51,040 bases of DNA from Arcobacter sp. (GCA_020723085.1 DYJN01000022.1:1-51040), one strand, 5' to 3'; counted from the first letter of the stretch, positions 1 to 8,306 are shown. Program-made: numbers and translations. The notes: generated by a model from the letters alone, not told the origin.

Positions 1-65
1 CGGCACACCAACGGCACACCAACGGCACCCTTACGGCACCCCCTACGGCGCCCATGCGGCGCCCA
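1..65. repeat. Degenerate 11-bp tandem repeat at window edge
   Basis: About six imperfect copies of an 11-12 bp unit of the form acggcaccnnn run from base 1 to about 65. They drift from acggcacacca through acggcaccctt to gcggcgcccaa. The unit length is not a multiple of three, so the array cannot encode a protein repeat in one frame. It adjoins the first recognisable codons of the isomerase-like gene. It could be a genuine minisatellite interrupting that gene or an assembly artefact at a contig end. Confidence 0.6.
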
Positions 66-437
66 AACGGGCGCGAGAACCATGGCGGAGCCTCGTCGGA
101 CCCGGACGTGCTCGCGCGGCTGATGAAGGAGGTGAACGATCCGCAGTTCGGGCTGCTGGTGGATCTGGGCAACTGGAACAAGGGCGACGATCACTACCAG
201 GCGATCCAGATGACACTCGCCTGGGCGCGCGGCATCAGCGTGAAGGACATTCCGGGCTGGGATCTCGAGAAAAAACTGAAGATGTGCATGGCCGGCGGCT
301 TCCACGGCTTCTGGGGCATCGAGAGCGGCGCGCGGCCCCCTGAGGGCGCCACGCCGCAGCAGATCTTCGATGCCGAGCTGGCGGCGGTGCTGAAGATGAA
401 GGCGGTGATAGAGCGCGCGGTGCTCGGAAAGAGCTGA
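54..437 (+). CDS. Sugar phosphate isomerase/epimerase-like protein, C-terminal part only
   Basis: The segment ENHGG followed by a helix and then LLVDLGNW is typical of the xylose-isomerase-like TIM barrel family (AP endonuclease family 2 fold). In that family the Glu-Asn-His stretch and the later Asp lie in the metal-binding barrel mouth. Only the last ~120 residues are present, whereas family members are usually 270-300 residues. The frame stays open to the window edge, but upstream of about base 66 it reads through the tandem repeat and does not look like barrel sequence. The ATG at 54 is only the first ATG in the open frame and not a credible native start. The gene is either cut by the window or truncated by the repeat. 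Substrate is unknown. Confidence 0.6.
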   Translation: MRRPNGRENHGGASSDPDVLARLMKEVNDPQFGLLVDLGNWNKGDDHYQAIQMTLAWARGISVKDIPGWDLEKKLKMCMAGGFHGFWGIESGARPPEGATPQQIFDAELAAVLKMKAVIERAVLGKS

Positions 438-443
438 GCGGGG

Positions 444-2060
444 TCAGGCTTTCGGGCGCAATAGCAGGAACAGGTGCGGCGGGCGCTTGGCCTCCGCCCC
501 AAGGTGCCGCCGCCAGGATTCGGCCGCCTGATCGAGCAGCGACTTTGCCGATCCGGGCTGCCAGCCGATCATCGTCTCGATGAGGCGGACTTCGCTCCAA
601 GCCTCGCCGGCGGTGTTCTGGGCGGCTGGCACGGCAGAGGAGACCGCCAGCAGGAGATCCCCAGGCGCGAGCTCGATTTCCGCCTCCTCGCAGCGCAAGC
701 CGCTGCGTGCCTCGAACGGCGGTCCAGTGTGCCGCAGCCGCAGCACCTCCGCGCCCAGAGCCGTGCGCCGGAACAGGAAGGGTGCAAGGAAGCCCGCGTT
801 GATGTACTGCAGGCGCCGCGTGCCGGAGCGGTAGCGGGCGAGAAAGATGCGCGCCGCGGGCCAGTCCACTCCGGGAGCGTGCATGGCGCGGCGGGTGGAC
901 TCGGCCAGCTCCGCCAGATCCTCGTGATAGGCGCGTGCGCGGGTGCGCAGCAGAGCATGCAGCTGCACCATGCGGATGGCGGCATCCTCGTAGCCGGAAT
1001 CGAATTCCACGGCCGCGAAGGCGGCAGCGCGGCCCGGCAACGGGATCACGTCCAGAAACACGCGGCACTCGTCTTCATTGGACGCGAAGCCAGCGCAATC
1101 GAGGTCCGGCAGTGCGATCTCCTCAGGCGGCTCGATAGCGTCCAGCGCCAGCCGGACGACGGCGCGGCGCGCCTCCTGGCGCGCTTCGGCGGCGGCCTCC
1201 TGCGCCGCGCGGCTGGTGTGCGGGAGCGACTCGCGTAAGACAGCCACGGCGCCGGCATACTCTTCCAGAAAGGCGAAGTGATGCGGGGCGAACGCCCCTG
1301 CGTCCGCGAGAGGCCCAACGAGGAAGAATCCTTCGAGCCGTAGGCCGCGGAACACCGGCAGGGCCGCCGCCGCGCCGGAGGATTCGATGCGACCCTGTTC
1401 CAGCGCGGCTGCCGGGCTGCGCGTCCAAGGCAAAGCCCCGCCAGCGCGTGGATCGGCCAGGACGAGAGGCGCGCCCTCGGGCAGGCGGGACAGTTCCCGC
1501 ACGAGGATGCTGGTGGCGGGCCAGGCCTCGCCGGCGCTCAAGTCCGGGGGGAAAACGCCGCAGGCTTTGAACTCTTCGTCCACGGCCAGGAACAAAGCCG
1601 CGCGCGTGCAGCCCAGAGTTTCACAAAGGACACGGCAAGCGGTTCCGGCCAACAGGGCCTCATCGGCGGCCGCGGCCAGTCTCGAGCGGGCCTCGGACGC
1701 GCGTGCGGCCCACTCGCGCGCCAGCCCGGCGCGGCGCTGCGCGCCGTCCCTCACGGAGCGCCAGGCGAAGTCCGCCAACAGCCAGGCGGTGACGCCTCCA
1801 GCGGCCACCGAGGCCAGTTGCACTGCCCGCGTCTCGCCGGCGCTCAGGACAAGCAGAAGGGACGCCGCCAGGACCGTGAGCCCCGCGCAGAACAGGCGCC
1901 GGAGTCTCGGCCGCACAGGCGGCGTCCGCCGGCGCCAAGCGGCCTGCACACGAAGGCGAACCAGCCGCGGGGCGAGCCATGCGGCTGCCACCAGCAGCAG
2001 GAACAGGAGCGCAGCGGGGAGCCAGAGCCAGAAGAGGAACCACTCGAACGAGTCCGGCAT
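444..2060 (-). CDS. Membrane-anchored GAF plus SpoIIE/PP2C-like domain protein, probably inactive phosphatase
   Basis: The protein has 538 residues. Two or three hydrophobic helices occupy roughly residues 7-100. A coiled stretch and a GAF-like sensor region follow (about 125-290), then a C-terminal domain with the outline of SpoIIE/RsbU-type PP2C phosphatases (about 315-535). The signature positions are degenerate. The usual D-x-x-G-H-G segment reads FDSGYED (D354). The NAGH motif reads NAGF (421-424). The GD-x-L-x-x-x-TDG motif reads GDLLLAVSSA (467-476). The metal-binding acids are therefore mostly missing, which suggests a regulatory pseudo-phosphatase. It starts 6 bp after the methyltransferase stop and is last in a three-gene minus-strand run. 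Confidence 0.7.
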   Translation of the reverse strand: MPDSFEWFLFWLWLPAALLFLLLVAAAWLAPRLVRLRVQAAWRRRTPPVRPRLRRLFCAGLTVLAASLLLVLSAGETRAVQLASVAAGGVTAWLLADFAWRSVRDGAQRRAGLAREWAARASEARSRLAAAADEALLAGTACRVLCETLGCTRAALFLAVDEEFKACGVFPPDLSAGEAWPATSILVRELSRLPEGAPLVLADPRAGGALPWTRSPAAALEQGRIESSGAAAALPVFRGLRLEGFFLVGPLADAGAFAPHHFAFLEEYAGAVAVLRESLPHTSRAAQEAAAEARQEARRAVVRLALDAIEPPEEIALPDLDCAGFASNEDECRVFLDVIPLPGRAAAFAAVEFDSGYEDAAIRMVQLHALLRTRARAYHEDLAELAESTRRAMHAPGVDWPAARIFLARYRSGTRRLQYINAGFLAPFLFRRTALGAEVLRLRHTGPPFEARSGLRCEEAEIELAPGDLLLAVSSAVPAAQNTAGEAWSEVRLIETMIGWQPGSAKSLLDQAAESWRRHLGAEAKRPPHLFLLLRPKA

Positions 2061-2066
2061 TACAGC

Positions 2067-2699
2067 TCAACGAGGTCGAAACTCGAGGAAATACTGGTAT
2101 TCGAGAAAGCCGTGCCTGCGGGCGAGGCGGAAACCCGCCTGTTCGAACTCCCGTTCCACCTCTTCCTCGGAGAGCTTCATCGAAGGCGGCGGCCCGACCG
2201 GCAAGACGCGCTTGTGAAAGTCAATGACGACGATGCGGCCGCCCGGGCGGAGGGCGGCCAGGAGCTTTCCGTAGTAAGCGGGGCGGCCGTCGATATGGTG
2301 GAGCACGTTGCAGAAGAAGATTGTGTCCGTGCTTTTCGCAGGAAGCTTCGGGTCGTCCGCAGCGGCCGGAACCGTGCGGACATTTGGCAGTTGCAGAGCG
2401 GCGATCCGTTCGAGCAGGCGGGGGGCGGCGTCGACAGCGTAGACGGTGGCGGCTCGGGCAGCGAAGCGGCGGGTGAAGTAGCCCGTGCCGGCGCCGATGT
2501 CGGCGACGGTTTCGCGGCCGTGGATTGCCAGAGCGGCCATGACCTCGTCGGGCTTCTGCCAGGCGGCGCGGCCCGGCTCTTCGCGCATGCGCGCCATGCC
2601 GTGACCCTGCCCGTGGCCATGCCTCTGGGCGCCGCCCTGCTGCTGCGCCTGGGCGAGCGGCAGGATCGCGAGCAGAAACAGGCTAGCCTGCCAGCGCAC
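2067..2699 (-). CDS. Exported class I SAM-dependent methyltransferase
   Basis: The 210-residue protein has a clear N-terminal signal sequence (MRW followed by a Leu/Ala-rich core ending near AQA) and a short His/Gly-rich linker. A Rossmann-type methyltransferase domain follows, with motif I DIGAGTGYF at about 67-75 and the later FCNVLHHI and LRPGGRIVVIDF segments of the class I fold. GTG at 2699 is preferred over the upstream in-frame TTG at 2714 because GGGAGG lies 6-7 bases upstream of it and it begins directly at the signal peptide. It overlaps the permease 3' end by 17 bp, implying translational coupling. The substrate is unknown. An extracytoplasmic methyltransferase is unusual because SAM is cytosolic, so the leader may instead be an uncleaved anchor. 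Confidence 0.75.
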   Translation of the reverse strand: MRWQASLFLLAILPLAQAQQQGGAQRHGHGQGHGMARMREEPGRAAWQKPDEVMAALAIHGRETVADIGAGTGYFTRRFAARAATVYAVDAAPRLLERIAALQLPNVRTVPAAADDPKLPAKSTDTIFFCNVLHHIDGRPAYYGKLLAALRPGGRIVVIDFHKRVLPVGPPPSMKLSEEEVEREFEQAGFRLARRHGFLEYQYFLEFRPR

Positions 2700-4176
2700 T
2701 GTGCTTCCTCCCAAAGGCGAAGTAAATCACCAGGCCCACAATGGACCAGCCGACGAAGCGCACCCACGTCTCCAGAGGCAGGGCCATCATCAGTACGAGG
2801 CAGGCGAGCATTGACAGTATCGGGAACACCGGGCCGAAGGGCACCCGGAACGCGCCCTGGCGCGCCGGGCGGATGCGCCGCAGAATCAATACGCCCGCCG
2901 AGACCACGAAGAAGGCGAACAGCGTCCCGATGGAGGACAGGTCCGCGAAGGTCCCCACGTCCCAGACTCCCGAGGGAATGGCGACTGCGAAGCCTGCGAT
3001 CCAAGTGGAGACATGCGGCGTGCGGTGCACCGGGTGGATGCGCGAGAAGAGCTTCGGCAGCAGCCCGTCGCGCGACATGGCGAACCAGACGCGCGCCTGC
3101 CCGTACTGAAACACGAGCAGCGACGACACCATGCCGCCGAGAGCGCCGATGTCGATCCACTTCCACAGCGTGTTCATCCCGAGTTTCTTCAGCGCGCCGA
3201 CGATGGGTGCGGCGTTGTTCAGCGTGCTCCAATGGGCGATGCCCGTGAGAACCACGGCTACGCCGATGTAGAGCACGCCGCAGGCGATCAGCGTGCCGAT
3301 GATGCCGATGGGCAGGTCGCGCTGCGGGTTCTTGCACTCCTCGGCGGCGGTGGAGACGGAATCGAATCCGATGTAAGTGAAGAAGACGATCGCCGCGCCC
3401 GTGAGCACGCCGGTGAAGCCGTTGGGCATGAACGGGCGGTAGTTGCCCGGATCAATGGCCCGCGCGGCGCCGAGAATGAAGACAAGAATCGCGGCGATCT
3501 TGACGAGCACCATGATGTCGTTGGCGCGTGCGCTCTCCTTGATCCCGTACACCAGCAGCCAGGTGAGTCCCATCACCACGAGAAAGCCTGGCAGATTGAA
3601 CCATGCGCCTGTGAACTGCCCCCCCTGAATAGCAGGCGTGGTCAGCTCGCGGGGCAAGGGGATGCCAAGGACCCCCTCGATCATGTGCGTGACGTGGGCG
3701 GAGAAGCCGACGGCGACCGCCATATTCGAGACAGCGTATTCGAGCACCAGATTCCAGCCGATCATCCAGGCGGTGAACTCGCCCATGGTGGCGTAAGCGT
3801 AAGTGTAAGCTGAGCCTGCCACGGGAATGGCGCACGCCATCTCGGCGTAACAGAGAGCGGCAAAGCCGCAGACGATGGCCGTCAGCAGGAAAGAGAGCGC
3901 CACGCCCGGACCTGCGCCCGGCCGGCCGAACGTAAAGCTCGAATTGCCGCCCTGCATCAGCAGGTCGAGAAGCGGCACGTGGAGCAGAGACTCATACGTG
4001 CGCACTTCGCCCGCCGCGGCGGTGCCGGTGAGGATGAAGATGCCGGAGCCGATGACGGCGCCGATGCCAAGCGCCATCAGAGACCAGGGCCCGAGCGTGC
4101 GTGCAAGCCTCTTGTCGGGCGCCTCGGCGGCGGCGATGAGTTCCGGGATGCTCTTCGTGCGGAAAAGAGATTTCAC
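2683..4176 (-). CDS. APC-superfamily amino acid permease (CAT/YfnA-like)
   Basis: The ~497-residue inner-membrane transporter has about 12-13 predicted helices. TM1 carries GIGAVIGSGIFILTG, the hallmark of the amino acid-polyamine-organocation superfamily. LCYAEMACAIPVAGSAYTY and VFFTYIGFDSVSTAAEE follow, as in the cationic amino acid transporter (YfnA/CAT) branch. The N-terminal LFRTKSIPEL is also typical of that group. GTG at 4176 is chosen because GGAAAGG sits about 9 bases upstream; an in-frame GTG at 4194 is the alternative. It is the first gene of a minus-strand set with the exported methyltransferase and the degenerate SpoIIE-like protein. Exact substrate cannot be read from sequence. 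Confidence 0.88.
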   Translation of the reverse strand: MKSLFRTKSIPELIAAAEAPDKRLARTLGPWSLMALGIGAVIGSGIFILTGTAAAGEVRTYESLLHVPLLDLLMQGGNSSFTFGRPGAGPGVALSFLLTAIVCGFAALCYAEMACAIPVAGSAYTYAYATMGEFTAWMIGWNLVLEYAVSNMAVAVGFSAHVTHMIEGVLGIPLPRELTTPAIQGGQFTGAWFNLPGFLVVMGLTWLLVYGIKESARANDIMVLVKIAAILVFILGAARAIDPGNYRPFMPNGFTGVLTGAAIVFFTYIGFDSVSTAAEECKNPQRDLPIGIIGTLIACGVLYIGVAVVLTGIAHWSTLNNAAPIVGALKKLGMNTLWKWIDIGALGGMVSSLLVFQYGQARVWFAMSRDGLLPKLFSRIHPVHRTPHVSTWIAGFAVAIPSGVWDVGTFADLSSIGTLFAFFVVSAGVLILRRIRPARQGAFRVPFGPVFPILSMLACLVLMMALPLETWVRFVGWSIVGLVIYFAFGRKHSALAG

Positions 4177-4226
4177 CCGAGCGGCCCTTTCCACGGCGGG
4201 CTTGCGCGGCGGCGCGGCGTGATGGC

Positions 4227-4250
4227 GCGCGCCGCCCCCTTGCGGCGCGC
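4227..4250 (-). terminator. Strong GC hairpin after the small basic ORF
   Basis: A perfect 9-bp inverted repeat (gcgcgccgc / gcggcgcgc, 4227-4235 and 4242-4250) with a 6-nt loop abuts the stop codon of the small ORF on the minus strand. There is no T-tract after it, so it is not a textbook intrinsic terminator. It may protect the 3' end of the helicase transcript or terminate with Rho. Confidence 0.4.
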
Positions 4251-4411
4251 TAGCGCTTGCGCTGGCCCTTGGCCATCCGCTTCACCTTCTTCTTCTTCGA
4301 TCCGCGTTCGTAGTCGCGCGGCTGCAGCGGGCTTTTCGCCTCGGCTTCCTTGCGCGCCTTGCGCTTGAGGGCCTTGCGCTCGGCCCGGTCGGTGACGTTC
4401 TTCGTGTTCAT
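4250..4411 (-). CDS. Small highly basic protein (53 aa)
   Basis: The ORF begins ATG at 4411, preceded by AGAGGA about 10 bases upstream, and ends TAG at 4250-4252. It encodes 53 residues, of which 22 are Lys or Arg, including a KKKK run near residue 39-42 and a GQRKR terminus. There is no hydrophobic segment or cysteine. It starts 30 bp downstream of the helicase stop on the same strand, so it is probably cotranscribed. The composition suggests nucleic-acid or ribosome association. I do not recognise a family, and the coding assignment rests on the RBS, the tight spacing and the flanking hairpin. Confidence 0.5.
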   Translation of the reverse strand: MNTKNVTDRAERKALKRKARKEAEAKSPLQPRDYERGSKKKKVKRMAKGQRKR

Positions 4412-4441
4412 GCTCAGGGGTCCTCTGTAGTGTACAAAAAG

Positions 4442-6799
4442 TCAGTCGTCCTGCTGGAGCTTGGCAAAGCGGGCCATCAGAACCTTCAGGCCGTGGCCTG
4501 GGAAACTCACGGTCAGTTTCGTGTCGTCGCCATCGCCTTCTTTGCGGACCACGGTGCCACGACCGTACTTCGGATGGCGGACTCTGGCGCCGGGGCGGAA
4601 GCCGCTGCGGGGTGGAGCAGCCTTGCGGGCGGGCGCGGGCGCGGCAGCCGGCGGCGCGGGGGCTTTGGCAGCGGAGCGCGGCGGCGCAGGCGGCGCCGGC
4701 GTTGCTCCTGCTGCTGGCCCGCGCATGCCGCGATCAGCGAAGAACTGCTGGATGTGATCGATCGAATTTACCGTCTTGCCGGTGAAGGTGTGGCGGCGGA
4801 CCGCTTCGCGCACCATGGCGCGCTCGCCGAACAGGTCCAGCGCGCCCGGCACATTGCGCGGCTCGTGGAGAGTTTCGATCAGGTGCTCCGGGATCTCTTC
4901 CAGGAAGCGCGAGGGCTGGCAGGACTCCAGCGGCGCGCCGCCGTACTTGCGGCGCCACCGCGCGCCGGTCAGATACAGACGGCGCATGGCGCGCGTCATG
5001 GCCACGTAAAAGAGCCGGCGCTCCTCTTCGAGCATGGACTCGCTGTCGATGGAACGCGAGTGCGGAAACAGCCCTTCCTCCATGCCGGCGATGAAGACCA
5101 CCGGGAACTCCAGCCCCTTGGCGTTGTGCATCGTCAGCAGGGAGATCTGCGCCTCAGTATCGACGTCGTCGGCGTCGGAGCGCAGAGCCGCGGTGTCGAG
5201 GAAGTCCTGGAGCGAATCGCCGCGCTCGGCGGCGTCAGCGGCAGCCGAGACCAGTTCCTCGAGGTTGCCGAGCCGGGACTCGGATTCAGGCGTGCCTTCG
5301 GCTTCCAGCATCCGCGTATATCCGGTGCGGTCGAGCACAAGCAGGATCAGTTCCTGTGCCGGCAGCCGCGCGGCCGCTTCACGCAACTCCTGGATCAGGC
5401 GCTGAAAGGAGGACAGGGCGGCTTCGGCGCGGGCGCCGAGTTCGTGCCGCTCCAAAACGTGCCCGATGGCCTCCCACAGGGTGCAGGATTCCCGCGCGGC
5501 GATGGCGTCGAGCTGTTCGGCTGTGGTCTTGCCGATGCCCCGGGCAGGGACGTTCAGCACGCGGAGCAGAGAGACATTGTCGCGCGGGTTCAGCAGCAGG
5601 TGGAGATAGGCCAGGACGTCCTTGATTTCGGCGCGCTGGTAGAAAGAAAGCCCGCCCACCACCTTGTAGGGAAGAGAGTACCGGCGCAGCGCCTCCTCGA
5701 TCTGGCGCGACTGGAAATTGGTTCGGTAGAGCACGGCGGCGTGCGTCCGCGGATCGGAGGCGAGCATCTTGCGGATGGTTTCGGCGATGAACAGGGCCTC
5801 CTGCTCGCCGTCTTCGGCTTCGAAGTAACAGATGGGGTCGCCCGCGGGGCCGTCGGTCCAGAGGGTTTTGCCCTTGCGCGCAGTGTTCTTTTCCACCACT
5901 CGGGAGGCGGCCTCAAGGATCGTTTTCGTGGAGCGGTAGTTCTGTTCGAGCCGGATGACAGCGGCGTTGGGGAAGTCGCGCTCAAAATCGAGGATGTTGC
6001 GGATGTCGGCGCCCCGCCAGCCGTAGATCGACTGGTCCTCGTCGCCGACGACGGCCACGTTGGAGTGGCGCTGGGCGAGCAGCCGCATGAGTTCGTACTG
6101 CGGGCGGTTGGTGTCCTGGTACTCGTCGATCATCAGGAACTCGATGCGGCGGTTCCAGAGTTCGCGCACCTGTTCGTCGTGGCGGAGCAGGCGCACGGCC
6201 TCGAGAAGCAGGTCGTCGAAGTCGAGCGCGTTGGCGGCCTGCAAAGCGAGCTGGTAGTGCTCATACAACACCGCGAGCCGGGCTGCGTCGGGCGCCGCAG
6301 AGACACGGTAGATGTCTTCGGGCGCCAGCTTCTGATTTTTGGCGTGACTGATGCGGGACAGAATGCCGCGCGGCGGCGTCGCTTTTTCGTCGATGCCGAG
6401 CTTCTTGTAAACCTGCTTGAGGACGGCGAGCTGATCGGAGTCGTCGTAGATGTGGAACGACGTGGTGAAGCCGGGACGGAGCTCGGCGAGCGAGGCGCCG
6501 TCGCGCCGCAGCAGGCGGACGCAGAAGGAATGGAACGTGGAGACCACCGGTCCCGACTGCGAGGGCAGGCCGCCGAGCAGCCGCAGAACCCGCTCGCGCA
6601 TCTCGCCCGCCGCCTTGTTGGTGAACGTGACGGCGAGAATCGCGGGACCGTAGACGCGATGGTGCGCGATCAGGTGCGCGATGCGGTGCGTGATGACCCG
6701 CGTCTTGCCGCTGCCGGCGCCGGCAAGGATCAAGAGCGGACCTTCGACGTGTTCGACGGCACGGCGCTGCTCGGGATTCAGACCGGAGAGGAAATCCAT
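4442..6799 (-). CDS. pcrA: UvrD/PcrA-type ATP-dependent DNA helicase
   Basis: This 785-residue superfamily 1A 3'-5' helicase acts in nucleotide excision and mismatch repair and in clearing replication obstacles. The Q motif LNPEQRRAV is followed by Walker A AGAGSGKTR (26-34), motif II DEYQDTN (from about 225), motif III GDEDQSIYGWRGA, and motif IV QNYRSTKTIL. Near the C-terminus come TMHNAKGLEFPVVF and VAMTRAM. Residues ~680-735 form an Ala/Pro-rich linker. A terminal PcrA-type module, GARVRHPKYGRGTVV, follows and binds RNA polymerase in characterised PcrA. That module favours the name pcrA over rep, but uvrD is equally defensible. It is divergent from the ECF sigma gene across 142 bp. Confidence 0.93.
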   Translation of the reverse strand: MDFLSGLNPEQRRAVEHVEGPLLILAGAGSGKTRVITHRIAHLIAHHRVYGPAILAVTFTNKAAGEMRERVLRLLGGLPSQSGPVVSTFHSFCVRLLRRDGASLAELRPGFTTSFHIYDDSDQLAVLKQVYKKLGIDEKATPPRGILSRISHAKNQKLAPEDIYRVSAAPDAARLAVLYEHYQLALQAANALDFDDLLLEAVRLLRHDEQVRELWNRRIEFLMIDEYQDTNRPQYELMRLLAQRHSNVAVVGDEDQSIYGWRGADIRNILDFERDFPNAAVIRLEQNYRSTKTILEAASRVVEKNTARKGKTLWTDGPAGDPICYFEAEDGEQEALFIAETIRKMLASDPRTHAAVLYRTNFQSRQIEEALRRYSLPYKVVGGLSFYQRAEIKDVLAYLHLLLNPRDNVSLLRVLNVPARGIGKTTAEQLDAIAARESCTLWEAIGHVLERHELGARAEAALSSFQRLIQELREAAARLPAQELILLVLDRTGYTRMLEAEGTPESESRLGNLEELVSAAADAAERGDSLQDFLDTAALRSDADDVDTEAQISLLTMHNAKGLEFPVVFIAGMEEGLFPHSRSIDSESMLEEERRLFYVAMTRAMRRLYLTGARWRRKYGGAPLESCQPSRFLEEIPEHLIETLHEPRNVPGALDLFGERAMVREAVRRHTFTGKTVNSIDHIQQFFADRGMRGPAAGATPAPPAPPRSAAKAPAPPAAAPAPARKAAPPRSGFRPGARVRHPKYGRGTVVRKEGDGDDTKLTVSFPGHGLKVLMARFAKLQQDD

Positions 6800-6941
6800 T
6801 CCGAGGGGCTAAGTGGCAATTTTACCATGCGGGTACGGTTGAAGATAGGATGGTGAGCGATTGTTGTAACCTGTGAGCGAGCCGGGTGCGCCTATAAACG
6901 CAGGTAAAGAAATGTAAACCGCGCCCGCGCCGCAGTATTTC

Positions 6942-7541
6942 ATGCTGGTGGAATTCGACATCGTCGAGCGGGCGCAGGCCGGGGACGCGCAGGCGTTCAA
7001 CCAGATCGTCCACGCGTACCGGCGCCGGATCTTTGGCACGGTGTCGCGGCTGATCGGGCGCCCGGAGGATGTTGAGGATGTCGCCCAGGAGGTGTTCATC
7101 CGGTTGTATTATTCTCTGGATCAGCTCCGGAGCCCGGAGGTGTTCGAGCCGTGGCTGTACCGGCTGACGGTGAACGCTGCGCTCGACTACCTGCGGAAGC
7201 GCCGGAAGCGGAAGTTGGAGTCCCGGGTGGCTGATCTGAGCGAGCAGCAGGTGATGATGGCCGATGCGGCGGCTGGATCGAAGGCCGAGGTCGATGAGAA
7301 GGAAAAGGCCAGGATCCGCGAGCTGGTCGACTCCCTTCTGTCGGGCGTCTCGGAGGACGACCGGCTGCTGCTGACGCTGAAGGAAGTGGAAGGCCTGTCG
7401 TTGAAGGAGTTGGAAAAGATCTACCGCGTGAACGAAAATGCCCTGAAGGTGAGGCTGTTCCGCGCCCGCCAGAGGGTGTTGCGAGCCTACGCGGCGCGGC
7501 GGGGCGAGGAACCCCGGAAAGGATCGGACGATGAACGGTGA
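6942..7541 (+). CDS. ECF-family RNA polymerase sigma factor
   Basis: The 199-residue protein has the two-domain ECF layout. Region 2 (about 8-75) contains DVEDVAQEVFIRLYYSL and a WLYRLTVNAALDYLRKRRKRK tail. Region 4 (about 130-185) has LLTLKEVEGLSLKELEKIY and the ENALKVRLFRARQRV recognition helix. Between them is a charged linker. No good Shine-Dalgarno precedes the ATG at 6942. It overlaps the next gene by 11 bp, and that gene looks like its anti-sigma partner. A tgtaacc box and a later ctataaa in the upstream gap could be an autoregulated ECF promoter, but the match is weak. Confidence 0.9.
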   Translation: MLVEFDIVERAQAGDAQAFNQIVHAYRRRIFGTVSRLIGRPEDVEDVAQEVFIRLYYSLDQLRSPEVFEPWLYRLTVNAALDYLRKRRKRKLESRVADLSEQQVMMADAAAGSKAEVDEKEKARIRELVDSLLSGVSEDDRLLLTLKEVEGLSLKELEKIYRVNENALKVRLFRARQRVLRAYAARRGEEPRKGSDDER

Positions 7542-7884
7542 GGACCGGCATCTGGAGCAGGAACTGGACCGGCTGTTTGCCGCCTACCGGGACGCCTGCG
7601 ATGCGCCTGAGCCCGGCGCTGACTTCCTCCCGCGGCTGTGGGCGCAGATCGATTCCGCACAAAGTTGGCCGGAGCGGCTGTGGAAGTGGGCCAACGGGCT
7701 GGCAGTGGCCGCCGCTGCGGCCAGCGTGCTGCTGGTCGTCTACCAGGTGTCGACGCAGCCCGCGGAAGACTTCTATTCAGCCACCTATGTGGAGACGTTG
7801 ATGGCTCAGACGGAGACGGAGCTGGCGCCCGTGGAGCTGGCAGGCGTGGCCGTAGAGGAGCCCCCGGAGCAGCCGCAGCGATGA
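7531..7884 (+). CDS. Probable single-pass anti-sigma-like protein
   Basis: The 117-residue protein has an acidic N-terminal cytoplasmic helix region (ELDRLFAAYRDACDAPEP and onward), one hydrophobic segment at about 56-74, and a short acidic extracytoplasmic tail ending PEEPPEQPQR-like. It lacks the HxxxCxxC zinc motif of ZAS anti-sigma factors, so the call rests on position and topology. It overlaps the sigma gene upstream by 11 bp, and its TGA overlaps the downstream ATG (ATGA). This tight packing indicates a translationally coupled three-gene unit. Confidence 0.65.
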   Translation: MNGEDRHLEQELDRLFAAYRDACDAPEPGADFLPRLWAQIDSAQSWPERLWKWANGLAVAAAAASVLLVVYQVSTQPAEDFYSATYVETLMAQTETELAPVELAGVAVEEPPEQPQR

Positions 7885-8285
7885 AGCGGTCCAGTCTCAG
7901 TCTGGTCTTGAGCCTGCTGATCGTGTTCGCCAGCGGCGTGGTGGTAGGAGTCGTCGGCGACCGCTGGCTCGGCCGCGCACAGCGGGCGGAACGGAAAGCG
8001 CCCCGCACCCCGGAAGAGTACCGGCGCGCCTACGTCGAGGAGATGAACAAGCGGCTGAAGCTCTCCGCGGAGCAGCTCCGGCAGCTGAACCAGATCCTGG
8101 ACGAAACGCGCGAGCAGTTCCGGTTGCTTCGCGAGAAGCAACGGCCCGAAGTGCGCGCCCTGCAGGAGGCGCAGACGGAGAAGATCAACGCTATTCTGGA
8201 TCCGGTTCAGAGGGAGGAATACGCCCGCATGCGGAAGGAGCGGGAGGAGAAACGAAAGCGGGAAGAGAAAGAGCGCGGCCATTAA
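7881..8285 (+). CDS. CpxP/ZraP-like periplasmic heavy-metal/envelope stress protein
   Basis: The start is the ATG of the ATGA overlap at 7881; the frame is open further upstream but only as a shadow of the anti-sigma gene. The 134-residue product has an N-terminal signal anchor (about 5-27). A helical region follows with LSAEQLRQLNQILDETREQF, resembling the LTxxQ-type helices of CpxP/Spy/ZraP proteins, and then a second helix, ILDPVQREEYARM. It ends in a long K/R/E-rich tail. It would sit in the periplasm and probably senses or buffers envelope damage, feeding the sigma/anti-sigma pair. Confidence 0.75.
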   Translation: MKRSSLSLVLSLLIVFASGVVVGVVGDRWLGRAQRAERKAPRTPEEYRRAYVEEMNKRLKLSAEQLRQLNQILDETREQFRLLREKQRPEVRALQEAQTEKINAILDPVQREEYARMRKEREEKRKREEKERGH

Positions 8286-8306
8286 GCCGCGCCTGCGGAC
8301 GGGGAC

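Noticed and set aside
4430-6856. 808-codon plus-strand open frame
   Set aside because: It is the antisense of the UvrD/PcrA helicase, whose motifs are complete; the frame has no family features and is a GC-rich shadow.
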